64,000 nucleotides of DNA from Phallus indusiatus. Its lineage: Eukaryota > Basidiomycota > Agaricomycetes > Phallales > Phallaceae. The notes below the pieces were generated by a model, which searched no databases, was not told where the DNA came from, and saw nothing but the letters and a program-made list of their open reading frames with translations. The position numbers and the translations under genes are program-made. The stretch's first letter is position 1; each line of letters begins with the position of its first letter. The stretch covers positions 624,879-688,878 of the forward strand of contig JAQFWX010000010.1 of NCBI GenBank assembly GCA_027605045.1, written 5' to 3'. This document shows, in pieces, positions 25,501-38,900 of this stretch.

Positions 25501-26035
25501 TGTTCCCAAGTTACTGACAACGATGTCTTTCTTCAGAAACTATTGAATATCACTTATCCTGTCTTCGCTGTTCCTGTCGGGAGAACGCAGACCATTCGTT
25601 GACAAAGGATAGAATGCTCTTGGTCCACAGTTCTCGCCGCTTTTTTTGTTCGCTCGTGCTCCTTTTTTTCCGTCGCTTCATCTAAAACAACGAGTTTGCG
25701 ACAAACACTGATCTTCGCCCCTCAACCAGTTTACGTCTTCGTTATTCTGTTGGATGGGGACGGGTGGAAATGTTCATGGCCATGGCGCTAGCAGTCTGCA
25801 TTGACCTGATGGACCGCCTTTGGACATCGGGAGGATTTGATTGAGAGTTGGATGACTGCGGCTAATGACACTGTAAATATTTATTCGTAACTACGGTAAA
25901 TGAGAAGAAAAAATAGTTAAAAATTATATTCAGAGCGTGAGCTCCCTTTGAAATATGAGTGTATGCTCTTAATATACAGCCCTACTCTTTAGTAACGATA
26001 CATTCGAGGTAGCGGTATTCTTGGCTATCTGTACA
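22592..26035. other. Intergenic DNA of unit B, second sub-unit
   Basis: This is the counterpart of 10600-14450, without its two LTR insertions. It keeps about 370 bp (24420-24790) that unit A has lost. Minus-strand blocks at 24042-24257 and 25159-25482 resemble those at 12530-12700 and 13217-13546 and may be old exons. TATTCCCGGTGTGAC lies near 24174. No intact gene is recognised. Confidence 0.45.
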
Positions 26036-29000
26036 CTAATCCGCGACATCTAGTTCTTGATCTATTTGACGGGGTGTCTTTGACCAAATGGACCCAAACA
26101 TCTTCGTCATCCAATTAGCTACCGAGTGATAGTTTTTATGCTAGATAAATATCTTAGTGAGGGGACTTTCAATAAAGATCAAATCTATGAAACAAAGTAC
26201 CTCAGACACTTGAGCACGCTCTTCAGTATCATGGTCCTTGTGTGACGCCGAATTCTCAGGTGCGGATTTATCGGCAGTGGCCTCAAGTTGTGTGTGAGAC
26301 ACGCCTATAAGTTGTCCAAACTCGCGCGCAGATGCCGCTAATGCAGAACGAACATTGTCTCTGAATTGCTCATCCACTTGACATTCATAAGGTAAGTTTT
26401 CCAAGTCATCTGATCGCGCGAGTTCATTCATAGCGGCAAATAGCTCGTCCAACTTCTCCCTGTGAATCTTCGATTTCACAAGTAGGAAATACCATTCCAT
26501 TTCCTGTTGGAAATACACAAGAGCTTTCCATAGTTGTAAAAGCACGGAAGGGCTGTAAAAAATCGTGAACAGGGGATTATTCTTCGAACCCACAGATTTG
26601 AAGAGGTCCATTAAAATTGGAATTATGCTCGTTCCTTCCGGGTCAAGATACCGATGATTTGCCAAGTTATGAAAGCATTTTGAGAAGTGGGAAACTGCAT
26701 CCGGATCGTTCAGGAGGATTGTGAATAGATGGTGGCGGTTCTGTGGTACGAGCACCAGCAGCGGCATGAACAGGAGAAGTGTGCAATATGAGAGATCTGG
26801 ACCTAAATCTCGCGAGTACCATCGATATATGAGAGAGAGGTTGTGGAAATTCGTGGCATGCAAGTGATTTTCCAGATGAGAGATCGGGGGACCCACGTAT
26901 AAGAGAGCATAAACTGCATACCGTCTGGCGTCATCTGTCATAGACTCGCACCAGAACGAGTCCACGCAGCAAATCTCTGTGAAAAAACGGAGGGCATCCT
27001 CTAATGTCCTGGGGTTATCACGGACAATGATTGAAAAATGGTGTAAAAAGCTGTGAAACACATGTTCCAAGGACCCCTGTCTCTCTTTCTTGTCGGCGAT
27101 GAGCGGATCATCAGAGGTGAGGTTACGATATATGGCGACTAGGAGGAGATAGTAGGTTGCATCAGTTTTAGCTTCCGATGAGTAGTCGGGTCCACCGAGT
27201 TTAAAGTAACAAAACAGGTAATCAAAATTCCACCATCCCAGTTCTTCACTATCAAAGCGTACTAACCCCCCGTTATGGATAAGCTCACGGGTGGGATTGA
27301 ATTTCCAATTGAATAGACCTCTGGTTCCATGGTTGAGTATATGCACAGCCACTGTAGCATCAGTTGATGTCTCCTCTAAGATATAACACCAGATGGCCAG
27401 TGGAAGACTGGAATCACCGTTGATGGCATCAAGGAGAGTTCGGCGCTCATCTTGATATTGTAAGACGGTGTCTGCAACGCGCAGATAGCTTTGATACTCT
27501 CCTTCCTCCAGCTGACTTTCTCCCACATCGGAAATAGACGAGAGTAGTTTCCAGTGAGCATACTCAACGATCGGGAGACCCAAACACAGGCCATGACGTA
27601 TATCCACTGCATTCGTTTCACTGATTTCCAAAGTATATAAGAGATCCTTCACAACCAGCCAATCGAATCGTTCCCTGATAATTGGATGCACAGCTGCGCA
27701 CCGTGCAATAATTCGATGAACACTTCGGTTTGGAGAAGTCTCACGGAGCCAATTGACCGCTTCAAAGTCAAGAAATGTTGCGTGTTCGACAGCTTTTTTA
27801 ATATTATCTTCTCTCCACTTTGTGAATTTCGGCAGGTTATCAGAAAATATGATGGATCGGAGTCTTTGAAAACCACGGCCCACCGCACCAGCTAACTTTG
27901 AAACGAACATGAATCCATGTCCGACGAGGCTTTGGGAATGGCGAATGAGATGCCCAACAGTACGCCGAGCTTCAAAACCTATTTTTCTCCAGAGAGCTTG
28001 AAGACCCTTGTTTATGATTCCGGTGATCTTCTGGAAAACTCGTTGTAGAATAAAGAAGAAAATTCCGATGTAAATCGTCAATGAGGTTGTATACGGGCAT
28101 TCCGGGTACCAAATAGGCAGCATCACCGAAATAAAATATAACGTATAGGTGATGCCCGCAATGAAAACAATAGTTCTCGCGATATGGATATCCAACGGGA
28201 ACAATAATATAATAATCCCGGTAAGGAACATGCCAACGGCGAGATGAAGGAGGATAGGGAGAAGCTCGACGATAGCTGCAACTTTCCACGACTCAAACCC
28301 ATTGAATCGCAGTTGCCTGGCTCGAGCTCTTTCATTTGCGGCTCCGGGAATAGTGTCAAGTACCGATATCCGGGAACGATAACAGATACTATAATATATT
28401 TTAGTCGCTGAATATAATACCAATAACTGTCACCGTTGGTAGACGACAGTCAGGACTTGGCCTCAATCTATAAGAGATTGTGCCACGACAGTCTTCTTCA
28501 GGATTTGTCCTGACGTTCGTCACGAGCGTCGAGTTCGTCAAGGACGTTCCTAATATGTGCGTTCCGAGCTTCGAGAGTTGCGAGCTGTATCTCGTACTGA
28601 ATGATATCAAGCTCGACAATAATGAAGAAAGCTACAAGATGTAACTCTCGGCAACGACGGATGGCTTCCGTCGCTGCAAATCTCGAGGAACGATCTCGAC
28701 GTTCAATGATGAAAAGAGTAAAAGAAAAGAGAGTTTTATAGAGATATCGAACTACGTTCGATATTAAGTCTGAAGAACTATCTACGTGTATGCTAGGGTT
28801 TATATACACGTCAGATAAATAATTCTAGCTCAGTTCGAAATAGATTCCGAACTAGAGAAATGTAAACAAGTCGTGAGATTTGTAAGTAACATCAATATAT
28901 GCAGGGTATGATGTCTCATGTGATGAACATGAGGCATGCAGGGATAAGTGCTGTGCATACATGGACCTACGTTCGTCATCTATGATCTCATAACCGGAAC

Positions 29001-30221
29001 GTGCGTGGAATATTCTAGAAAGGCCTTTCCGCGGGTGTTCCAGGAGTTAAGAGAGACGGGTGCGTCTCTATTCGAGTTGCGAGGTTGATGGAGATGACTG
29101 AACGCGATGGTCTTATCGTGAGTGACGTAAGCGAGATAAGATTACGGAGATGAACGGTAAATGATCGGATATGGATTACGTAACGTTACCGGAAGTGATG
29201 TCATGAATCGGATCATGACAAATAGAAGAAAGATAATAATAGAGCCATTGCTTCGCGAGAACAGCAAATAACGCTGCAGATAATGTGATCGCCAAACTCG
29301 TAAACCATAGACCATTCACCAACAATGTGTTCGTTGATGCTGTAAATGGCGACGTAGGTGTCAATGTCGCGCTGGGTACATCGCTTGCTGGTATTCCACT
29401 GAAATTCGCTCGTAAGAGTTGAACTGCTTCGGATAGTAAGGATGCAGAAACTTGAGTATTGTCTTTCTGGAGACTTTGTGAGGCTTGGGAGATGAATGTT
29501 GTTATGACGCCGGAAAAGAGACCAGCCTAATAAATAAAAATAAGTTTTAATACCATGATTATGAATAAACATTCTGCCTACAAAAACGAGAAGTACGTCG
29601 ACCGTCTCTTTCCATCCTTCTGCTCTCTCACGATCAAACGATTCGGCTTCATCAAGGTATGCCAACCAAACGCGAGCATTTTCGGAAGCCTCCTCTCCAA
29701 ATTTATCTCGTGGATACTTTTGCTCGTAATCATATCTATTATTCGCTAATATGCATCACGTTAGATCACACGAATCAAAGGCAATCTCAGCTGACATGCT
29801 CACATCCAGTTTCTTGAGAAAAACCTTTGGGTATTCCGAACAACCTTTTACGTCCTGGCTTGTCTTGTTGCGGTATATGAGAAGACCCAGAAACCACTTT
29901 GTTAGGCGCGGCCTCTAGAATGTACCTCGGTGAGAAATTTTCATATACTGTTCCATAAAACAGACTTACCAAGAAAATCGCGGAAAAGACTCATTAAATT
30001 TTCTTTCTTTCGTCAGACTGTTGTCCTGTTGCTGGCACGGCAGCAGGTTGATTGCCTTCTTCGTTTACAGGAGTCGGGGCGACATTTATGGATCGAGTTT
30101 CGGGACGTTCACTTTGGTCACTGTCAGGCTCCTTCAGATTCTGAGACGTCCCAGAGATTTCGCCACCGCTAGGAACCTCGACGTGTGCTGTTTGTTCTTT
30201 CAAACTAAGCGTTTCCGACAT
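26036..30221 (-). pseudogene. DUF6535-type membrane protein, copy C, doubly inactivated
   Basis: The exons correspond to 30221-29970, 29914-29804, 29745-29582, 29526-26201 (interrupted) and 26140-26036. Exon 1 is 252 nt instead of 253. A single base is missing near 30001-30008, just after GQQSDER, and the shifted frame stops at 29994-29996. Exon 4 is split by an 867-bp solo LTR (28354-29220, target duplication AATAG) inserted after the second membrane segment. The rest of exon 4 is open, and exon 5 ends normally (TAG 26036-26038, PRQIDQELDVAD). Since most of the frame is intact, loss of function is probably recent. Confidence 0.88.
28354..29220. repeat. 867-bp solo LTR in copy C
   Basis: It is bounded by TGTCAAGT and ATCATGACA, with perfect 5-bp duplications AATAG (28349-28353 and 29221-29225). 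The sister genes read across the site without it. There is no significant open frame. On the minus strand a TATATAAA-like signal (near 28800) is followed by pyrimidine-rich sequence, so the parent element may have been on the minus strand; this is weak. The family (Copia or Gypsy) cannot be told from an LTR alone, and it is unrelated to the other LTRs in the window. Confidence 0.9.
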
Positions 30222-32412
30222 GATGTGTCTCTGGTGATTGCGTGCGATATGAAGTGGTGGGGAGAGATAAGGGAGGTTCCGTGAAATATGCACAAGTCAC
30301 AATTCAAAACGTAAATAGCCCCATGCTCCCGCCTTGTTTTACCTCGTACATATCATGGCTCTTTGATGCGGTAGATTATGGGAAGATGATTACCGTTGAA
30401 TGCAGTAGCATGACAAGACAGTTTATAGAGACCAATAAGAGTTTCAGAACCTTATTGAACCTATCCCCGGTAAACGACGATTGGGCCACATCACCAATAC
30501 CGTGCCTGAAATCTTTGCCATGGCACAGCTCTTCCGCCAGGCGACTTGAAAAAAGTTTTATTTAGCAACTTGCTATGTGCGTCGGGTGAAGACCTAAACA
30601 TCATCAAGTTCTGATACGGCTTGGACGGACATGATGTGAATCCGGTGATACATTATAGCAGTTCTTATAGCACGCTTTGAATTCCTTTTGCTATTACAAT
30701 ACAACGAAGGAGTTTATAACACCACCTGAAGATTCAATTGAATCAAGTCAGCTCTTTTGTCTCCGCGACGCGCCGACGCGCGTTTGCAGTGCGTAAAAAA
30801 AATCAATTCAGTCTATAAAAAAATTGACAGCTCAATTAGATCCCAAAAAGAAAGAAATTCCCTGACTGGAGATGAGATCAACAGTCAACCGTAACGGTGG
30901 GACTCCGAGGGCTGCATAGTAGCAATGCGAAATGTAGCCCCCCTTATACCCTTCACGGTGCTCGTTTATTGACTGACTGATGCAGGGGGCGCAACGGGAG
31001 CTAAAGGAGCGACATTATCATTTTTTGCATCCTAAGAAACTCAAGTTTCCACTTGTTCCGAATTTGCAGCGGTTTAGGTGGCCCAGGTCTTTGGGAGTGT
31101 ATTCCACCCATTATGCATTACAACTCAACTCCGCCGCCTAAAATCTACGCTCGATGGTTCAACGTCAGATACATAAGGACCAATAATATCGAAGAGCGTA
31201 CCGAGGTGCACTGTCCGGACGAGGCATCTTCTTTTACAGAGTTGTTAATTGTTAGCTCTCTGATGAACAAGTGCATAGCGTGAACCCTTTCTCTCTATGG
31301 CTGACTGGACGACCCTAACAGCGTTCGAGTCTGTTTGGCCAAAAACCATACAACGCTCAATCGAAATGCGACGTTTCCTGCAGGGACGACTGAACCGGAG
31401 ATGAGATTGTTGGATTGAAATATTCAGGATCAAGAGCCAAGTTTGCGCGCTCTCCCAATGTGAGACTTGACACAGCTTGACACTTTGAAAAATAGTAAGT
31501 TGAACGGACATAATAAGAGTAGAACTGAATACGCACTTCATTTCCTCCATAAGGACAAGATGTGTTGTACTTCAGCTGCGCGAGATCCAAGTTATCATTG
31601 TTCCCGCACCGTCACAGTTTGTCTTGCCAGAATGACGTCCCCGTAACCTCCAATTTTGCGTTCAGAGTTGCTTACCAAAATAATGCATCACCATAGTAAG
31701 CGTGATAGAAGCAATAGCCCTAAGTCCATCCGTCGACACGCGTTGATAAAAGACTGAACCCATGTAAATGATAGTTGTGGTGAAAAATACCGAGAGGCCC
31801 GGCTATTTCCGGTGTGACGTGGTCAGAGTGACGTAATTCGTCTACTCTTTTTTTGTGCCGCCGGCGTAAGTTCCTCATCCACCCTAAATCCACTCTCCAG
31901 TCAGTCTAGGTATGCCAACTTGATATTTACGAATCCCTTCTCTTTAGCTTGACAACGCCCGTGTCATAAACTACGGTAGCTACCCGTTTCGCCCACCCGT
32001 CGAATAGAAGTGTGGACTGAAAGTCTCTCTGATTGTATGTGTATGTATCCCCATTGCCGCCGTGCCATTTATCCATAGCCACATTAACCAATTAATAGAC
32101 TGTGTTCTATCGTGTAAGAAGAGCCCTTTTCTTCCGACCGATTCCGTTTCAGTTGCGCAAATTTGACCTTTTTATCAACGAACGTTACCCTTATTGCGGT
32201 ATCATATATCACCGGCACCACCCATTCACGCATTACTGATGAGCGCGTCTCCTTCAACGTCAAATTTTCAGCTCATACTACAGGTTCTGAACTTTCTTCG
32301 TTATTGGAAGCGAGAGAACGCCTTGCGGGTCGGCACTCTTTATAACTGCACTAAATGAAACCAACGAAACACAACCTCATGTCCTTGAGTGGAGACGCGG
32401 GAACTGGCTTGC
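30222..32412. other. Upstream and intergenic DNA of unit C, left part
   Basis: The first 345 bp match the shared block upstream of the DUF6535 genes. The sequence then jumps at about 30748 to match 19040 onward, so about 400 bp present in units A and B is missing. Decayed blocks as in unit B follow, including TATTTCCGGTGTGAC near 31804. The stretch ends at the outer Gypsy insertion and resumes at 46294. No gene is recognised. Confidence 0.45.
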
Positions 32413-32686
32413 TGTAAGAGTCTGGACTCTTTCAATCTGTCCGAAAAGTCCGAGTCGGGGACTTCGGACTATTTTCTAATCTTATCTTTTATTTTCCCTT
32501 ACTTACAAATCGTTTGCTTATTTCTCTTAGTTATCTAATAATTAGATAATCTTTATTTTAGGTATATAAGCTCGAGATGTAGATATTTTATTCTTTAGCT
32601 TCTTTAACGAAGACCATCTGCACTCATCTTGTGTGATATTCCTTTGTTCTTGAAGTTCTTGTGTAAAAGTCTCTCGGACTTTTACA
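32413..32686 (+). repeat. Left (5') LTR of the outer Gypsy element
   Basis: This 274-bp LTR has a TATA-like GGTATATAAG at about 32561. It ends in a perfect hairpin, GTAAAAGTC, a TCTCG loop and GACTTTTAC. Its first bases also fold (AAGAGTC TG GACTCTT). Confidence 0.95.
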
Positions 32687-32901
32687 TCTTTTTTGAGTTT
32701 TATCTCTTCGTTATATCTACATTCCTCTCAGCGTCGGATTGATCACCGATAGCTAGCTTACCTCGATGTCGACATCAGCTTCTTCCGTCTTTGACGAGTC
32801 TTCTTCTTCTTCTGCTCTTTCTCCTTTTCCGTCTTTCGACACTCCCACTCTTCGACCTGCCGAGTTTAGTTCGTCCGGTGCTGGTGACACTAGCACTAGT
32901 G

Positions 32902-35900
32902 ATGGCGGCATACAATACCACCAACTGTAGCGGGACGGTTCGTCCTGATCCGGTTGAGGGTAGGATGAGAGTTGGCTCTGGATCTATTCAGAACCCGCGG
33001 TCCGATGACGGAAACCCAGCAATGGGGAATACGACTGAGGATAGTGATCTCAGAGCGCATTCTGTTAACACGGAAGAGCAAGCTCACAGACAGAGGGTGT
33101 CAGAGTCTGCACAAGATAATGACCCGTTGTCTGAATCGGCCTTGAGGGCCAGATTGTCTCTGGTCAGAGACAATAACGCCCATATGGAGAGAGAATTAGA
33201 GTCTCTCCAGGATGAGGCGGTAGATCTGAACATGCGCACATCGCAGTTCAATCAAGATCTAGCGAACCGTTATTCGGGCAGTGTAGACAATAGTAATTTT
33301 GTCACACCTACCAATACTGTTCGAGTTTCTCCAGCTCCGGTTCCAACCTTGGATACTGGGAGGAGATTTTACCAAGATTGGTTCGAGGACGCTGTTGAGG
33401 ATAGCGCGAACCAGTCCGGTCTAGCACCACCCGAAGCGACATCTGTTGTTGCAACGGTGAGACCAGAAGTGACCAGCACTTCACCAGTCCCAGTGAATGC
33501 TGTGGCAAGTGCTTCTCCTGTAGCTGTAGCTGCCGCTGTTCAGGCTGATGGGGATACAAGGCAGGAAACTGTGATTACGCACAATAGTCCTGTTGTACCT
33601 AATGCTGAGAATAAAAAGTCTAAATCAAAAAATAAAAAGCATCAGTCAAAAGCTGCGAAAGCTAAGAAACGTAAACGTTACGCTGAAAATAAAAAGAAGC
33701 GTTCACGTTTTAGTCGCGATAAATCCGAAGTCCCTGAAGGGGGATATTTCGCGAAAGTTGCTGGCTATAGAGGAGGGGATCCATCCGACTCCTCTAGTTC
33801 GAGTAGTGATGATTCTTCATCCGACAATTCATCTACGGACTCAAGTGAGGATGGGAGTTCAAGTACTTCTTCTCCATCTGACTCGAGTACAGAGTCAAGT
33901 TCTTCGGATTCTTCTGAGTCAGAGGATGGGGACGCGACTAGTAAGAAATTATTAAAGAAAGCGTTGTCGTCTATGAAAATAGACAACCCACCTGTGTACA
34001 AAGGAATCCCTAATCTTGATGAATTTGACCACTGGATTTTCGCAGTCGAAGTCTGGGTCAAGCGAATGGGCCTCTCGCGAAACTGGGCCGTTCGTTTGTT
34101 GGTCAATTTTGTTGGGGATAAAGCTAGTGTATTTTACATGAAACATGTTGCACTGAAAACAAAGCGATGGACCTTACGCAAAATATTTGATGGCCTATTC
34201 GACTATTGTTTTCCGCCAGACTACAAACTCCAGTTGAGACGACGCTTGATGAGGTCTTATCAAGGTCGCTCTTATTTCCGAGATTTTGCGCGGGATGTAC
34301 AAACGCTGGCCAAACGTTTTCCTGATGTTAATAAACGTCAGCAAGTCCAAATAATATGGGATGGGGCTGTCCAGTACATACGTCTAGAATGGATGAAAAT
34401 TGGGTATAGCCCCGAGAGTACATCCTTGCGGGAACTAATTAAGCGTGCCATCCATATTGAAGCCGCTGAATTGACCCGCAGCAAAGAAAATAATGGATAT
34501 ACTATACCATATATTAGTAACGTTGAAAAACGAGGTACAGATGTGCGACGTACCACAGAGAATAAACCCAATGGTCTTGGTCTGAGTGGTGCGCGCACTA
34601 TGCCTAGTAATTCACGCAGAGAAGAGAACCCTGTAAAGCCCTCTGTATCAAATGCTAGTGACTCTAGGCGACGGCTTACCAAAGTGGAGCTGAATGAGTT
34701 GCGTGCGCAAGGGAAATGTTTCAATTGCAAGCAGGTTGGGCATGACGCTCGGAATTGCCCGTTGCGTCATACAGCACCTGCACCGAAATTGAATAATAAT
34801 TCTGGGCCGAAGACTATGGCAAACACTATCAATTTTGATAAGCTGAATAAGTTGGAAAAGCAGAAACATACCGTGCAGCTTAATGCTGTTAATCTGTTTG
34901 CTATGGACGTAGGCGGCAAAACCCAGAAAGGAGGAATATCTGGTGATACAAAATCAGCTGTTGAGCGAACAGCAATGAAAGTCAAGGACTTTACCCGCAA
35001 GATGCCAAAACCGATCATTGTTGAGGTGTTCATCAATGGGAGGGCGGCAAGGGCTTTGCTTGATAGCGGATCTTTGGCCGACTTCATGTCTACAACATTG
35101 GCAGATCAATTAAATGTCAAGAAAGAACAATTGAACATGCCACTCACTTTGCAAATGGCTGTTCAAGGAAGTCGGTCCAAGATTAACTGGAGCACGGAGG
35201 TTGATTTCCGTTACCAGAATATCCAAACGAAGCGACGTTTTGACATTGTTAATCTCGAGGGTTATGACTTGATCCTCGGAACACCATTTATTTTTGAACA
35301 TCGCGTGTTGATCGGTCTAAATCCTACAAGAGTAATAGTTGGAAGTGATGCGGCATTATTGGCTGAAGGTGAAGAAGTATTTACCTTGCAGTCTGCTGCA
35401 GCAACTTTATTCGAGGATGAGCTGGATAAAGTGCGCGCGATGTTAAGAGCGGAAGCTGAGGATTTATGCCAAACAGCTGAAAACTCTGAGCTACCGCCTT
35501 TACGGAAAATAAATCACACTATACCTTTGATTGACGAGAATAAATTATATTCTTGGCGTCCTAGCAAGTGTCCAGAGGCTCTTCGCTCAGTCTGGCAAGC
35601 GAAAAAGATTGCCTATCTAAGGAGCGGTCGGTGGCGGTTGGCAACAGGAACAAATGCCTTACCATTGTTAATATTGCCCAAGCCTGGCAATGGAGAATTG
35701 GTTCCACGCATTCGTACTGTTGTCGACAAGCGTGAACAAAACAAGAACACGCTAAAGCTTAAGACACCGTTACCTGATATGGGTGTGATCCTTCGCAATG
35801 TTGTCCGTCATAAGTACCGAAGCCTCTTGGATGGCAAAGATGCTTATGAGCAGATCCGTGTTGTGCCAGAACATGTGAATAGAACACTGTTCACGACACC

Positions 35901-38900
35901 GGATGGTACTATGGAGAGTTTAGTAATGCAGCAGGGTGATTGTAATGCACCCGCTACTTACCAAATGTTGATGAATTTCATCTTTGCGCCATTCATAGGA
36001 GTCTTCATGGATGTGTACCTAGATGATATAGTCATTTACTCCAACACTATAAATGATCATGTGGAGCATATACGTACCGTCTTGGATCGGCTCCGTGAAG
36101 AACAACTGTTTTTGGCACCGAACAAAATGCAGTTCTTTGCAACAGTTCTAAAACTTCTGGGCCATGTCATTGACGAAAAGGGTATTAGAATGGACCCTAA
36201 CAAAGTCGATAAAATAGAGAAATGGAAAGCACCTACCAATAAGGAACTGCTACTCAGTTTCTTGGGTGCGGTCGGGTATCTTGCTGCGAACTGCGAAGGT
36301 ATCCGTATTCCAATGGCTGTGTTAACAGCTAGAACGGGCTCAAACAGTCAATGGCGTTGGGGTCCCACGGAACAACGTGCCTTTGAAAGTGTACAATGTT
36401 TAGTTAGCGAACACCGGAATAAGCACCGAGTAGCAATTGATTACTCACCCGATGCTGAACGTATTAATCTGGTGACGGACGCTTGCTTGACGGGTGCTAG
36501 CGGTGTGCTGACACAAGGCAACGATGTTTCAAAAGCTGCAGTTGTCGAATTTTGGTCTGGAAAATTCGACGTTGCCCAACAGAACTACCCAGTGCACGAG
36601 CAGGAGTTGTTGGCCATTGTTGAATCCTTGAAACGGTTCCGGTCGCAGTTACTAGGAATCAAGTTCAGGATCTGTACAGATCATAAGGGTCTTGAATATT
36701 TTATGACCCAAAAACATCTCTCACCGAGACAGCACCGCTGGCTTGATGTTCTTAATCAATTTGATTTTGAGATCAGCTATATACCGGGAAAAACGAACAA
36801 GTTAGCGGACGCTTTGTCTAGAATGTATAGTAATGAACCTGAAGGCACAGTCCGTGCCGAAAGCGAATACATTCTTGATGAAGACGAAGATGATTGGACA
36901 AGAGAGAACGTTGAATCATTTGCTGTCTTTATTCGAGCATTGTCAGTTCCAGTGTATACCGCGAACACAATGCCAGTACCTTCACGACGCTCTGCTAGAT
37001 TACAGCAGAAGGACCAATCCAGGTTTAAACAGATTTTGCATTCTGTAAAGGGAACTTTCTCTACAAAGAAACAGCGTCAGAGAGAGTTACAAAACGAAAC
37101 AGATGAAACAGAAACCACCTTACCAGTTGTGTTAGACGACACGGTAATTTACGATGAACCTCCCCCGTTGATACACTTGGATGATGATGACAATGTGGTA
37201 GACGATGATAATCTTCCTGCTGAGGACTTGACAGCAGGGAAAGTCGGGGACCATACCAACATTGCTAATCTGATCAACGACGGTGAATTCGGTTTAGATG
37301 TTACAAGAGTCGTTAAAGAAACTTACATTAACGACGCCTTTTTCCGACACATTTTGGACAAACCCAGTCACTTTAAGGATTTCATGCTGCGTTCAGGCTT
37401 GATTTACATGACCTCGAATGGTGTAGAGTGTCTGTGTATACCGGACACTGTAGTGGGTGATCGTCGTTTGCGCGAAATGATAATAAACTCTGCACATATA
37501 TTGTTAGCACATTTGGGGTCATACAAGACTTATTCTTACCTGCGCAGTGGAGTTTGGTGGCCTAAAATGCTATCTGACATAAAAGCATTCTGCGAGTCTT
37601 GTCAGTTGTGCATCAGAACAAAGGCTAGTCAACAATCACCTATGGGTTTGCTTCGCCCTTTGGAGATTCCCACTAGGCCGTGGCAAGCAATTGGGATTGA
37701 TTTTGTGGGACCGTTACCCACTTCTAGAAACCGGCACGGTGAATTTGATCAATTATGCGTGATAATCGATCATCTTACCTGCATGGTTCATCTTGTTCCG
37801 ACCCGCGTGAACTACAAGGCATCTGATATGGCAGAAGTTATTTTTGATGTCATATACAAGCAACACGGCTTACCCGAACGAATAATAAGTGATCGTGACT
37901 CGTTATTCACCAGCGTCTTTTGGAAGGAGTTGCATATTTTGTTGGGCACGAACTTGCGCATGTCTTCGTCTTTTCATCCTCAGACAGACGGTATGACGGA
38001 ACGTGCTAATAAAACAATTGTGCAAATGCTCCGTCAATGTGTGTCAATAAATCAGAAAGATTGGGTTGCACGCTTACCCGGGATTGAATACGCATTGAAC
38101 TGCGCGCGATCAGATTCAACGGGTTTCGCTCCGTTTTTCTTGAATTATGGCCGAATGCCAAGATCGTTAATTTGGGATAATTCTTCGGATTATCCAGGTG
38201 TTCGCTTGTTTGCAGAAAGGATGAAGGAGGCGATTATGGATGCACACGACCATATAATAGAAGCGCGCGCGAGACAGACGCGCTACGCGAACAAGCATCG
38301 TCGAGAAGCTCATTTCAAGTTGGGTGACCTAGTTTATTTGTCAACAAAAAACTTGCGTTTACCCAAGAATTTGACTCGGAAACTCGTACCTAAATTTATT
38401 GGCCCATTTAAGATAACGCAGGAAATGGAGCCAGGGTCGAGTTATAAGTTGGAGTTATCCGCGGCGTTGAAGCGGCGTGGTGTTCATCCTATTTTCCATG
38501 CTAGCCTGTTGCGTATTCATGTTCCCAACGATGATCGACGTTTCCCGGGCCGCCAGTTTGAGCAAATTCCTAGTTTGGGAGGAACGGCGAAAGAGTGGGC
38601 CGTAGATCGCATTTTGTCCCACTCTGGGAAAGGCCGGGACACGATGTTCCAAACGCAGTGGAAATCAGGTGATGTTACCTGGCTAACATTAGACGAGGCT
38701 CGGCATTTGGAGGCCTTGCAGACTTACTTGGAGGCAATGGGGATTTCCACGGTTAATAAGCTCCCCGCATCGACTATCGCTGACATTGATCGGGGCACGG
38801 GAATGATGCCCGTGTACTCAATCGCACCAACGGATAGCGACCTGCAAAACGCATATAAAGAGCTTGAAGGATGCACGAGTTCTACATTGAACTTACCCGT

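Noticed and set aside
33765..34106. Minus-strand frame of 113 codons opposite the Ser/Asp-rich tract of the outer Gag
   Set aside because: It is a shadow of the intact plus-strand gag-pol frame, arising from its biased codons.
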